Shown here piece by piece: positions 47,801 to 58,402 of a stretch of 64,000 nucleotides of DNA (positions are counted from its first letter, which is position 1; each line of letters opens with the position of its first letter). Position numbers and translations under genes: made by a program. The stretch comes from Hedera helix (lineage: Eukaryota > Streptophyta > Magnoliopsida > Apiales > Araliaceae). The stretch spans positions 9,847,501 through 9,911,500 of the forward strand of contig OX359273.1 in the NCBI GenBank assembly GCA_947179155.2, in the 5' to 3' direction. The notes beneath the pieces were generated by a model that searched no databases, was not told the origin of the DNA, and saw nothing but the letters and a program-made list of their open reading frames with translations.

Positions 47801-50800
47801 TATGTCTAGCCCTGAAGTTGAACTTGATGAATTCATACTAGTACCTTCACCCGAATAAGGTTTCTCAAAATCTCTGCAACTTTCATCATCTGGTTTTACA
47901 ACCCAACATATAGGAATATCATACTTCAAAGCAAACTCGTGGTCACGTGTATCATGTGCAGGAACCGCCATTATAGCTCCTGTCCCATAGCTGCATAATG
48001 CAATTACTTATATTCAAATTCAATGAAGTTGTCCCGGTGCTTCTAAAAGATCACATATAGATTTGAAGAATTAGATAAACAGTAAATCAGTGTTATTCAT
48101 ATCAGGTAGTCCCACAGTTGTGAATGACACATCCAACAGATCCCGAAGAGTCAGGAAAGCATGAATAAAGTCAGATGAAACCGCACCTGCCCAAAACATA
48201 ATCCGCAACCCATACTGGGATGGCTTCCCCGTTTGATGGATTTCTAGCATAACTACCACTAAATACTCCTGTTTTTTCCTTCTGAAGCTCTGTTCTCTCT
48301 AGGTCACTCTTTCTAGAGGCATGCTCTTTGTACTCCTCTACCTAGATAAATGATTAGCTTGTTTATGCAAATTACGAGAACAGATCGTACAAAGAAAAAT
48401 ATGACTTACATAATTTTTTTGAGACTCCGACACTATTGATGTCAACAAGACATGCTCAGGTGCCAGGACAAGATAGCTGCAAAAGAATAGCAACTAATAA
48501 CTACATGATCAATTAGTATAAACAGGACTGCACGACGGGAACAAAGAAGAGAGTGAATACGTTACTCCAAAAATTGTATCGGGCCTGGTGGTATAGACAG
48601 TTATTTTTGTGCCTGTTTTCAGCCCATCAGCATCCAGAACATAGAATTCCACCTCCGCCCCCTCTGACTTCCCTATCCAATTCCTTTGCATCTCCTTTAT
48701 GCTTTCGGGCCAATCAAGATCATCTAAATCTTCAAGAAGACGGTCCGCGTATGCAGTAATCTTGAGCATCCATTGCCGCATTGGCTGCTTGGTAATAAAC
48801 AATGAACTGTAAAAATATAGAACCATCCGCCACAAATATAAATAAGAGAAGTACTAAATCTTGGACAGAGGCTAACACACAAACAAAGCATCGGACCAGT
48901 ATACCTTTCTTATAACTGGATGACCCCCACGCTCACTCAATCCATCCACAACTTCTTCGTTGGCCAAGACAGTACCAAGAGCAGGGCACCAGTTGACCGG
49001 CACTTCAGCCTATTAGAATTTAGAAACCACTAAATTTGGTGTTAACAGGTCAAAGGTCAGAAATAAAAATATTAGAAGGTTAGAACAAATCTTGGACCTG
49101 ATATGCCAGTTCTCTCTTTAAAAGCTGAAGAAAAATCCATTGCGTCCATCTATAATATTCCGGTTCTGTTGTGGAAATTTCACGATCCCAGTCATATGAA
49201 AAGCCTAATGACTTCAGCTGTAAACCAGTAGAGTTATCAATATAGTCGTACACTAGCAAAATTAAGTGATTCGGTAATTATTTGAAATCATAATCTGACA
49301 ATAGAGGGTTGCAGCGTCAAAATGTATCTATAAAATGTAGAATACCAATATGCTACCCAGAAAGTAAGGAATAGAACATGACCTGGGAACGGAAGCGGTC
49401 AATGTTCCTCAATGTGGTTATTTTTGGATGGGTTCCTGTCTATCAAGCATGAAAAAAAAATATTTTACAGCAAACAATCCGTTCATGTCAAATTTTTACG
49501 GTAGTGTCAGAAATAGAAAGAACCTCAATTGCGTATTGCTCTGCAGGTAACCCAAATGCATCCCATCCCATTGGGTGCAAAACATTGAAACCCTGCATCC
49601 GCTTGAATCTAGCAAGAATATCTGTGGCGGTATATCCAAGAGGATGACCAACATGTAGGCCAGCTCCACTGCAACAACAGTCAAATTAAACTTAGATTAT
49701 AAATATACGTAGCCAGAAAAATTCAATTATCTTGGAGTCTTGATCAATCTAAATTGATGTGCTCAGTTTATTTTTCTTCTTGTTCTAGGATAAGACATTG
49801 AAATGCAGACTTCAAGAAAGACACTCCACTAAATGTAGAGTTGGCAACAAGTATAGAAGATATAATTATGGAGATAAGAGGTAGCAATGCAGTGAAGGTA
49901 GGAGCCAAGCAAAGATGGAAAAGATTTCAAAGAAAATTACGTATAAAAATTAAATACAAATGTAAATTGAAAAAACTTTTGAATGCTAATAACCACATAG
50001 GGCACAAGCTGAAGCCACTGAGCTTAAGGACTAATATTAGGTTATACTGTTACAGTAGTGTAGGATAGTGCAAAAAATAACATTCCCATTCATCTGTCTT
50101 ACATACTATCATAAATGTTGTAATTTAGTTAACAAACCTGTTCACTAATATCATAAAGACACTGAACAATGTGATACCTACCCCAGAATAATGACTAGCA
50201 TCACAATCAATTATCATAAAATACTCCAACACCCATTTAAATAAATCTTCTATGCAAAAGCTAAAGTACCATTTGGTAAAAAGTGCTTAAGCAACCATTT
50301 TACAGGTAAAATTGTACCCATAATAGCAAAAAAGAATATAAGAGAACAACCTCTTTAACACAATTGGTACCTAAGAAGCACAAAAACTTCTAAGATTGTG
50401 CCCACGTCATAGTTGTCATGGCGCCACGGCGAGTCATGGCGGTAGCCGACCGCCAGGACGCCTAGGCGACAAGGCGCCCGCCATGTCATCCGTATGGCCA
50501 CAAGTCATTTACAATGTGCAATTTATATATTATTTATTTTACTTAACAAGTATATTGGTAATAAAATTTCATATACATTAAAACCCAAAAACATAACACT
50601 ATGGAATAACATTAAAAGCACAATTATGTAAATATTTAGCAATAACAATCCAAAAATAAAACACTTGATATTAAAAACTAATGGAAGAATTGAAGAATTC
50701 AACAAACACCACATATAAAATAAAGTAGAACAAACTCATCAAAGCAAAGCAAGAAGAAACTGTGTGAGAGAAGGCTGGGTCGACTGGACTCCTGTACCGC

Positions 50801-53800
50801 CAGTCACAGTCGCCGCCAGCTATGGACTCTCCAGATCTATTTAAGGGTTAAACATTGAGAAAGTATTCACTTTAACTTTTCTAACATAATCTTCAACAAT
50901 ACATTATTAACTGTTCTTATTTAAGGTTATGTGTGAATGCAGGGTAAAGGCACTCGGCTGAAGGATATCCCAAATAGTTCTATATATGAGAAGGGTTTGC
51001 AAGATTATGGGCATGGAGACATTCTTGCCCTGCTAGAATGGTCTGCGAAGTGGTGAAGGAATTGCGGGATGAAAATGTGGTCCGGGAAAATAGGAGGGTT
51101 TACCAATAATTCAATTCCTTTTAGATGACAAAACAGAAAAAGACAAGAGGAACAAGAATTCAAGAAGACAAAAACATAATATTAATATTATAACTTTTTG
51201 AAATATAATTGTAAAATTATATTTTTTTGTTAAATGAATTTATTTAGTTTTAAAAGTAATAAATGAAGTAATTGTTAATATTATATATTTTACAAATAAT
51301 TATTTCTTCCTTATACTATACTCAAATAAATTTGTAATAATACTAAGTATAACTTCGTAGTTTTAAAAACTCAAACTGTAGTTTTAAACTTAAAATGTAG
51401 TTTATCGTATCTCTTGTTAAATTTTGGTCCAATTTATAAAGAAGGAAATGATATTAAATAATAAAAATATTAGATTGAATTGTTACCAAAATAGAATTGG
51501 ATGGAAATGATAAGCATAAAAAATTGGATTGAATTATTAAAATTCTAAGTTTTATTATTTTTTATGCATAGTTAATACATGTTGATTAATTAAAAGCATC
51601 AAACTCATATTACTGCATTCTAAGGCTCTTTAATTTGCATTGCAAAAATTCTAAAATAATATTTAATAGTAACCTTGTTTATGAATAAAGCTAATATGTT
51701 TTGTGGTAATTTCGTTTAATTTATATTTTCTTCAAATATATCATTTTATAAATAGAATTCTATGTTTTATTAATTTTTATGCCTAGACAATATATGCTGA
51801 TTAATTAAAATGATCAAACTTATATTAGTGCATTCCGAGGCTCTTTTCGTTTGCATTGTAAAAAATTTGAAATAATATTTAATAGCAACCTTATTAATGA
51901 ATAAAACTAATATGTTAATGCTTAGCAATACTTAGCATACAATCTTTGTCATTTTCTTTAAACCCCCAATTTTAAAGATTACACAAATAAAAATAATTTC
52001 ATAATTAATAATATCAAATGTCTCATTTAATAAACTCCATACTAATTTTTTAAAAATTACATTAATCACTAATCTTTTAAAAAAATGAAAATAACAATAA
52101 AAAAAATTACAATAATCACCCATTTTATTTAAAATAAAAAATAACACTCACACAAATATAAAAAGATGTTACAAGAAAACAATTCTCGAAACCAAAAAAC
52201 AGCCTGCCAGAGGAGTAAGTGGGAGAAGCAAAGACGCGTGGGTCCCAAAGACCAGCTGAATCAACCAAACATCCTCGAAACGCAGTCCATGAGCTGCCCA
52301 CTAAAAAGACACTACAAATCTACTTTACCAAACAAGACAAACAACAGCAAAAATGCACAGCCCACAAGATATGTTGCTCACAGGACAAAAAAAATGAAAA
52401 AAAACTAAAGTTTAAAAGAATCCTCTTGAGAGAGAATACATCAATACATTGTCACTGAAGAAGAAGAAGCAGAAGCAAGAAGACCACATCGCAAAAGCAG
52501 GAAGATCACATCGCAACTTGACGCCTGAACCGCGACTCCATCGCAGGTAACTTCTCCTCATCCTCCTCCGTCTTTTTCTTTTATTCAGCCAAAAAAAAAG
52601 AAGAAGAACAAGCTTTAAAAAAAATAGGCTTCTGCCGACATCGTAAGGCCTAGGCACACGCCTTAACAGCTCCACATCAAATCGACATGCGCCGTGTCAT
52701 CTTTTCATCGCCGAGACGCTATGGCGACACCAAAGCGACGCCGTGATAACTCTGGCCCGCATACGTATTGAACACCAATACTTCCAAGACTCTTGAAATT
52801 TATGGTCGCAATTTTTCATCGTGTTCATAAATAATATACTACTCCCTCAGTCCCTCAAAGAATGGCGTATACACAAATTAGAATTAAAATGAAAATTGTC
52901 AGCCAATGGTATAATGTGGAAAAACGCTATAGTAGCCGCACTGGTCTCATAGATATATGTGGTCCATTAGTATTGTATTAATGTCAAATATGGGGGCAAA
53001 ATTGGTACTTAAATTGTACTCTCCTCAAATTGACATTCTAGATTTGGGAAAACTTCTCTCCTCTAATTTGACATTCTTATTTTTCATTAAAATTTTACTT
53101 AAGCCATTCTCTTGCAGGCAGTATTTTTATTTATGCCCAACACCTCTCAAAGGCTCATTAAAATAAGTTAAGCTAATTATAAGCCTTTCATGTCAATATA
53201 TGATTATCCTTTATGTAAGGGAAGTATAGCGGTCAAACAAAAAACGAAGACTAAAATACATTTTGCACCCCAAACCTTACACCATTGTTGACTTTTGCAC
53301 CCCCCCCCCCCCCCCCCCAAACTAGAAAAAGTGTCCGAGTACACCACAAACTTCAATTTACCTAAACGAAAAGCACACTTTTGTCACTTAACCGGTCAAA
53401 AGTGACTGGCTAAGCCTATAATACTTATTATAGAGGGGTAATTTGAGTAGATGACTTTAAACAATTAGAAACCCCAATCACTATTCTCTGTCTTCTTCCA
53501 AATTCATCACAAGAGAAAGAAAAAAAATTACAATCACCACTGTTCCACCACCTTGATCTACCACTGTTGCCACCACCTTCCATCAATTGCCACCATCAAA
53601 AACACCCACCAACGTAACCTTTAATCCAGCATCTTAAATTGTCTCCTGTCATCATATGGCTGCAGTCATGGCCGAGTATAGCTATCGCAGCCCAAATCCC
53701 AAATTGTTATTTCCCAAAATAACTAGTCTCCCATCTAAATCATCTTCACACCACATCACCATGGACACACTTTTCATCACCTTCGATAGTTCTAGCCCAA

Positions 53801-56800
53801 AATCGTCTAGAAAAAATACAGAAATTGGGAGTTGAATTTGGGTTTCAATTAATGGTGTTTAGATGAAAAAGAAAGAGAAGAAGTTGAATTTGGGTTTCAA
53901 TTGATGGTATTTAGATTGCAATAAGAATATGCTTATACATGGCCTAATTTGTTATGATTATCAATGGTATCAATTTTTTCTTTCTTTTTGTGTTGGCGCA
54001 GAATTAAAAGAGGCATATGGATGGAACGGCGGCAAAGAGTTAAAGCAACCACGGTGACATTTTGATGAAGTTAGGAATGGGTTCAATTGATATTGAGTGA
54101 TTGTTGGTGATGAGATGGGTTTGAGTCATTACATAGTTTTTGTAAGCTTGCACTTGGAAAGGAAGATGGTAGTTGTGTAATTCAAACTACACAGTTTCAA
54201 CAACTCTATTGAACGCTGCTTATTACCGGATTGCACCCACTCTGAATTATAAGTAGCAGATTCGCAGCTAGGCCTGCATCAACAGCAACTGTTGCACATT
54301 CTTCGGGGCCAATCTCGAAAATTGCCCACAAAATTGACAATGCTAAATGAGTACAACTCTTGGAAATTTTCATCAACAACTTGACCACATTCGGTATAGT
54401 GCCAGGGCATTCCTTCAAAGCCAGTCTACCCTTCAGAAGTGTAGACAAAGGCATGCAAAGCTAATTCTAAGGATTCGGCATTCAAATTGAGCAACATCTC
54501 AACCAATTGAGGAACAACCCCAATATTCACAATCGAGCTCCTTAATGCTTCGTGCATATTAATCTTCTTTAACAATCGGAGCCCAGCAAATACGCCATTT
54601 GAGTGTCTCTAATCCTTCATTAATCTCAATAATCCCACCAAAAGACTCAACTTTACAAACTTTCAAACCCGGAATCCGATGGGGATTCGTCAACGATTGC
54701 GAGCTAGCCGTGGGAGGATCCGTAGTTGTGGCTCCGGCGAGAGTATTCGGGGAGGGTGAAGGAGTGAGCCTTATTGCTGGAGAGGCTGAAGAAGATGCGG
54801 CGGTGGGGTTTTTTGTCGGGGCGAGTGGTGGAGAGCATGAGCCATGGGCGATGGCAAGGGAGATTGGAGGGGTTTTAGGAGTTGAGGTTCACCAATCGTT
54901 GTAGACGCTTTGGAATCGGATGTAATCGTTGAGGAATTTGATCTTGTTGGTGATTGTGTTGAGCAATTCAGGCAGGAGTTGGGACCAGTCAACGGCCATA
55001 TATGATTATAGCCGGACCGATTTTGTTTCTCAAGGGTTTAACATTTCATTTCTTCAATGGGATTCGGTCTGGAAATAGACCAAATGAAGGGAGAGAGAAG
55101 ACGTGAGAAGGAGAATAAGAGATGAAAAAGACAAACATACCCTTATCAAATTCACACGTGTGCGAGTTCCGGTCACCCTTGACCCGTTAAGTGCAAAAAA
55201 GTGTACATTTTATTTAGATGATATGAAGTTTATGGTGTACTTAGGCACCTTTTTGAGTTTGAGGTGCAGACATCAACATTGTTGTAACAAAGTGTACTTT
55301 AGTCGAAAACGAAATATGAATAGGAATTTATTTTTTAAGGGAATTGAGTTGGGGGGAAAATTTTTGGGAATGGGAATAAATCAATTGTGTATTAATTGTT
55401 CCAAAGGCTGACATATATCCAGAATTATACAAACTCTTATCAACTTTCCTAACCTAATTTGAATGAGTATTAAAATTACAAATAAAAATAAATTAAATAA
55501 TATTACTAAGTTTTATATATTTGGCTATTATTTCTTAGGCTCTTCGGTATGGGCATGGCATCAAAAGTCATGTGTATTGATTCAACCGAGTCTCTTATCA
55601 TGTTAATATAAGACTTCACACCCTTTTGAAATTATATGGCTACACGATACTTCAATTACAATTACAGAGCTTTGCTTTGTCCCAATTATCTTTGGGCCCC
55701 ACATATCTATCTATGTATATTTCTCATGTACTTATGTTTTGCCGATGAATGTTAGTCTTGTATGCTTAGTAGGTCTTGTATGTATCTGTTTGATGGAGAT
55801 CATTGCATGGTTTACAAAACTTATAGCTTCAAATGCAGACAAAGAATGTTGCAATTATCAACTACCAAACCTTATTGCATGACAGTAGAATGTCTTTCGA
55901 TAACTAACAATGAGTTAGTTGAAAGTACAAGTGTCAAAACCAACCAATACATCAATCAATGAATATGTTCAAGCTACCGAGGAAGATGGAATCAAGGAAA
56001 CCAACTCACAAACTGAGTGGGAACCAAATCTTGAATTTGTTGATTATGCAAACACGAATAAAGAATCTGTTGTACTAAGTGAAGGCCAAGTTGAAGACAG
56101 AAAGGAAGACATACACAGTTGCGGTGGAACATGTGGACTTTCTCCATTTAGATGGTTCGTTCAAGTCTAAATCTTTGAAGTTCTCTATTATATCATTGTT
56201 GTGCTCCAAAATAAGGCTCATGATGATGAGATAAGGTATGTTAAAGCTTCAATCGATGATTCAATATCACTTCATCTTAATCTCATTACAAGGACGAGCT
56301 TATCTTAACGTGGTTGAATGATGTGGAGCATTACAAGAGAATTAAAATATTATTAATTATTTATTTTATATTCTTATTTTAGACTTTAGAGATAAACTAT
56401 TATTAGTATTATATTAAGTATATTAGGTAGGTAGAATATTCTAGAGTTTTTAATCAATAGGAATTGCTTCCCTTTTAATTAGGATTTTACTAGGTATCAA
56501 AGTTTAAGTAATCTACAAAAGCGTTGTAACTCTCACAAGTTCAGTCAAATTATTGAATCTATTGATTTGAAAATTAAAATTTGTGTGGTTCTACCCGTTC
56601 TCGATAGAGATTGGTTCTCTTTAACCATTCTTTCTCATTTCTAATATATTCTCTAGCCTATTCTAAACCTGCCTTGCATCAGTTGTGTGTAGCAAAATGT
56701 AGTATTAACTATACTACCTATATCGTAGTTTGATATAGTACGTTGGGAACGAAAAACGTCACTTTTCATGGTATGGAGGACGATATAGATAGGTTTCTTT

Positions 56801-58212
56801 GGATCACTTAATTGGTATGAAATATATTTATTTGAAAGATGGTACGCTGTAAATAACTTTCTACAAAGATATAGTTAAAACCAGTTGAGTTGTTTTTAAA
56901 CATTGTGTCACAACAAGAGCATTTTCAACGAAATTACACCATGTCATCGCTTATTTGACACCATAAAGCGCTCAGTTGGCTACAGCAGCTAGCACCCTTC
57001 GAATTTTCTTTTATCTATTAGGGTTTCTAATAGAGTGAACTAGATTTACTCATGTGATTATCATACTTTGTGATAATTCTTGATAGTTTTTAGGATGATT
57101 CTACATAGACAAACCTAAGCTTCCATTTGATCAAATCTTAGCTATTGGTTGTATGATCTAAGGGCTATATGAGAGAATGCTCCTCATTTATAAATCATAA
57201 GGTGATTACATCATGCATGTTCAGTAATAGAGTTTAAAGTAAATAGGGAAAAAAGTTTTAAATCGCCAAATTTTATGCTTCGGAAGGGATGTGTTCCATG
57301 TTTTGGAACGTTCACAGCTCACTACTTTTGAATAGTATGCGTGTCCACAATGTTATTTATTTCTGTAATTGTATCTAATATCCTTATTAGGTGGAACAAC
57401 CCGGGGAATTATCTAGTTAATCAATCTCCTAGGATCAAACAATAACAAATTAGACAAAATGGATGTGTTATTATTTAGTCAATCACGTTGCGATCAAACA
57501 ACAAACAAATGAGTTAATAAGCAAATAAAATAAAAAGGGATGTGTTCTATGTTTTAGAATGTTATAACAACCATGATGAGTAAATGGGAAGGAACTATAG
57601 GTGAGAATTATCTCGTCAAGCGGTCTCTGTTGGTTGTCAGAATATTTCTGACATTTTTATTTTATATTATTATAAATTCGTTGAAAATGTATATGTTTTC
57701 ATAATTTTGCCTTATTTTCTTTGAATTGTCAGGTGAAAAACAAAATTAATTTGTATTTCGTAGATAATTTCCGTTATATATATAGGGATAGAAATAGGGT
57801 ACCTGGGATAAGGAAACATGTCAAGAACATAGAACTTAGGTTTTGAAGTATCAATATCATCATCAGGAGTTCGAAAAGTGCGATTTTCCTCCCAATAGCT
57901 CTGCCATTTGGGCTCTATATCATGAAAAGGATAAGCCCTTTTCACCTCCTTTAGATTTTTCTTCTGCCTCTCAACTTTATTTGTATCTGCCCTACTACTG
58001 TAACTTATACAATTGAAGACTTGGAAATTATGAAAGGTCCTGCCCGTGGTGGCGGAGCGGCTGAGAAGTGAGCGGCGCTGGGAGAAGGAGAGAGACGAGT
58101 GGCGGCGAAGTGACGGAGGAGTTTGTGGAAGGAATTGAAGTTGAAGGATAGGGGTTTGCATTTTGGGTGGCAGAGGGAGGGGTGAATGGAGATGATATTG
58201 TTGCATATACAA
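35817..58212 (-). CDS. Leucine--tRNA ligase, chloroplast/mitochondrial (bacterial type), 20 exons, intact
   Basis: Charges tRNA-Leu with leucine in organelles. Exons, first to last: 58212-57803, 49668-49524, 49439-49383, 49217-49098, 49009-48905, 48784-48561, 48476-48410, 48341-48187, 47990-47726, 47518-47324, 42793-42714, 40730-40668, 40489-40408, 39194-39117, 39045-38944, 38799-38627, 38529-38352, 37862-37785, 37279-37148, 36059-35817 (TAG). All introns are GT-AG and all joins stay in frame: 2,952 nt, 983 residues. A basic, Ser-rich N-terminus (about 1-80) looks like a transit peptide; ATGs at 58206 and 58161 are alternative starts. The HIGH-type HVGH is at 142-145 and KMSKS at 740-744. The editing domain has TTRPDT (344-349) and HDTRDHEF (440-447), so proofreading looks intact. 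This is the class I bacterial LeuRS family; the closest Arabidopsis relative is the organellar enzyme At4g04350 (EMB2369). Introns 1 (8.1 kb), 10 (4.5 kb) and 11 (2.0 kb) are enlarged by transposons. Confidence 0.95.
36716..37006. mobile_element. Stowaway-type MITE in intron 19 of the LeuRS gene
   Basis: Left end CTCTCTCCATCCCACAAATA and right end TATTTGTGGGACAAAGGGAG are inverted repeats extending over CAATATTTGTGGGA. A TA precedes the left end, as for Tc1/mariner-derived Stowaway elements. About 290 bp, non-coding. Confidence 0.75.
38002..38161. repeat. 97-bp tandem duplication in intron 17 of the LeuRS gene
   Basis: AAGCTTGCAAGTGAATACAA at 38002 recurs at 38099, and both copies run to CCAGATATCCATTATG with few changes. 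The second copy is partial. Confidence 0.75.
40140..40157. repeat. C homopolymer in intron 13 of the LeuRS gene
   Basis: A run of about 18 C on the + strand in AT-rich surroundings; length is likely to vary or to be misread. Confidence 0.8.
41873..42419. mobile_element. hAT-type non-autonomous element in intron 11 of the LeuRS gene
   Basis: 547 bp. The ends ATAGTTGTCATGGCG and CACCGTGACAACTAT are imperfect inverted repeats. TTATTACT flanks both sides (41865-41872, 42420-42427), an 8-bp duplication as made by hAT transposases. The right end is two bases longer than the left. No transposase. Confidence 0.78.
42929..47176. mobile_element. LTR-like repeat with an internal segment triplicated, in intron 10 of the LeuRS gene
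   Basis: Starts TGATAAGTGAATTTTATGTC and ends AATTAGGCAAACA. It is flanked by AACAG/AACAA, four of five bases alike, as expected for an LTR-type target duplication. The terminal parts match 58471-59833, which has a perfect duplication, so I read this as a solo LTR of the same superfamily. Without the extra copies it would be about 1.7 kb. It is non-coding. Orientation relative to its parent element is unknown. Confidence 0.65.
43157..46978. repeat. Three tandem copies of a 1,273-bp unit
   Basis: Unit starts are near 43157, 44430 and 45703; the ACACCGGTGGCC landmark recurs at 43176, 44449 and 45722, exactly 1,273 bp apart. The copies look identical apart from one difference I noticed (TGTAACTATCGG against TGTGACTATCGG in copy 3). 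Each unit carries GCGCCATGCGC palindromes near its start and TATAAATATACTATAAGAC about 350 bp in. Confidence 0.95.
50408..52754. mobile_element. hAT-like element in intron 1 of the LeuRS gene
   Basis: Left end CATAGTTGTCATGGCG and right end CGCCGTGATAACTCTG form imperfect inverted repeats related to those at 41873-42419. Flanks GCCCACGT and GCCCGCAT resemble a decayed 8-bp duplication. 2,347 bp with no transposase domain; both ends are rich in GGCGAC-type sub-terminal repeats, as in this group. An exon-like stretch at about 50943-51055 may be captured host sequence. Confidence 0.65.
52842..53121. mobile_element. Degenerate Stowaway-like MITE in intron 1 of the LeuRS gene
   Basis: TACTCCCTCAGTCCCTCAAAG at the left and CCATTCTCTTGCAGGCAGTA at the right are weak inverted repeats with TA at both edges. 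The right terminus is eroded. Confidence 0.45.
54129..54640 (-). pseudogene. U-box E3 ligase (PUB20/21-like) C-terminal armadillo fragment
   Basis: Frames on the - strand give GLRLLKKINMHEALRSS, then IVNIGVVPQLVEMLL, then TLLKGRLALKECPGTIPNVV with LALSILWAIFEIGPEECA, and finally KQRSIELLKLCSLNYT to a TAA at 54129-54131. This matches the ARM-repeat end of plant U-box ligases. At least two frameshifts (near 54450 and 54215) break it, and the U-box itself is absent. Captured by the surrounding Pack-MULE. Confidence 0.75.
54665..54992 (-). pseudogene. F-box/DUF295 (SKIP23/KIB1-like) N-terminal fragment
   Basis: MAVDWSQLLPELLNTITNK followed by DYIRFQSVYNDW is the F-box start of plant DUF295 proteins. 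Downstream, in a shifted frame, come PWLMLS, RRIFFSLSSNKAHSFTLPE and YGSSHG, then a TAG (54704-54706) where the family has tryptophan, then LAIVDE. One frameshift and one stop make it non-functional. It is followed within a few dozen bases by the U-box fragment. Confidence 0.7.
55305..57802. other. Rest of LeuRS intron 1, no element recognised
   Basis: AT-rich. A + strand frame at 55919-56170 is open for 83 codons and acidic, but matches no family I know. A similar phrase, TGTTC(C/T)ATGTTTT(G/A)GAA, occurs near 57290 and 57545. Confidence 0.4.
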
Positions 58213-58310
58213 TGAAGTTAGATACTAGATAATGTAATAATTTCCGCTAAAAAATCATTGCCCGTTGGACCTTCTAGTTTTGGGCCAATCATAAATACTA
58301 TCAATACTAA
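58213..58310 (-). promoter_or_regulatory. Immediate upstream region of the LeuRS gene
   Basis: About 100 bp between the start codon and the first of two 70-bp direct repeats. No TATA box that I would defend. The core promoter must lie here or within the repeats beyond. Confidence 0.35.
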
Positions 58311-58402
58311 TATATAAAAGCAGCAAAGGCGATGCTTTCAATTTGAAAACAAGGTGAGCCAACTCCTGATTAATTAGGAATCAATACTAGTATATAAAGG
58401 AT

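Larger units (their letters stand above)
53249..55304 (-). mobile_element. Pack-MULE (Mutator-like) carrying two host gene fragments, intron 1 of the LeuRS gene
   Basis: 2,056 bp. Long terminal inverted repeats of about 150 bp start GACTAAAATACATTTTG on the left and CAAAGTGTACTTTAGTC on the right; both contain AAGTACACCA/GAGTACACCA and CACTTAAC-GGTCAA blocks. Flanks AAAAACGAA (53240-53248) and GAAAACGAA (55305-55313) match at 8 of 9 bases, the 9-bp duplication of Mutator elements. There is no transposase. Inside are pieces of a DUF295/F-box gene and a U-box gene, side by side and both in the orientation of the LeuRS gene. A C homopolymer (about 53303-53319) interrupts the left repeat. Confidence 0.85.
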
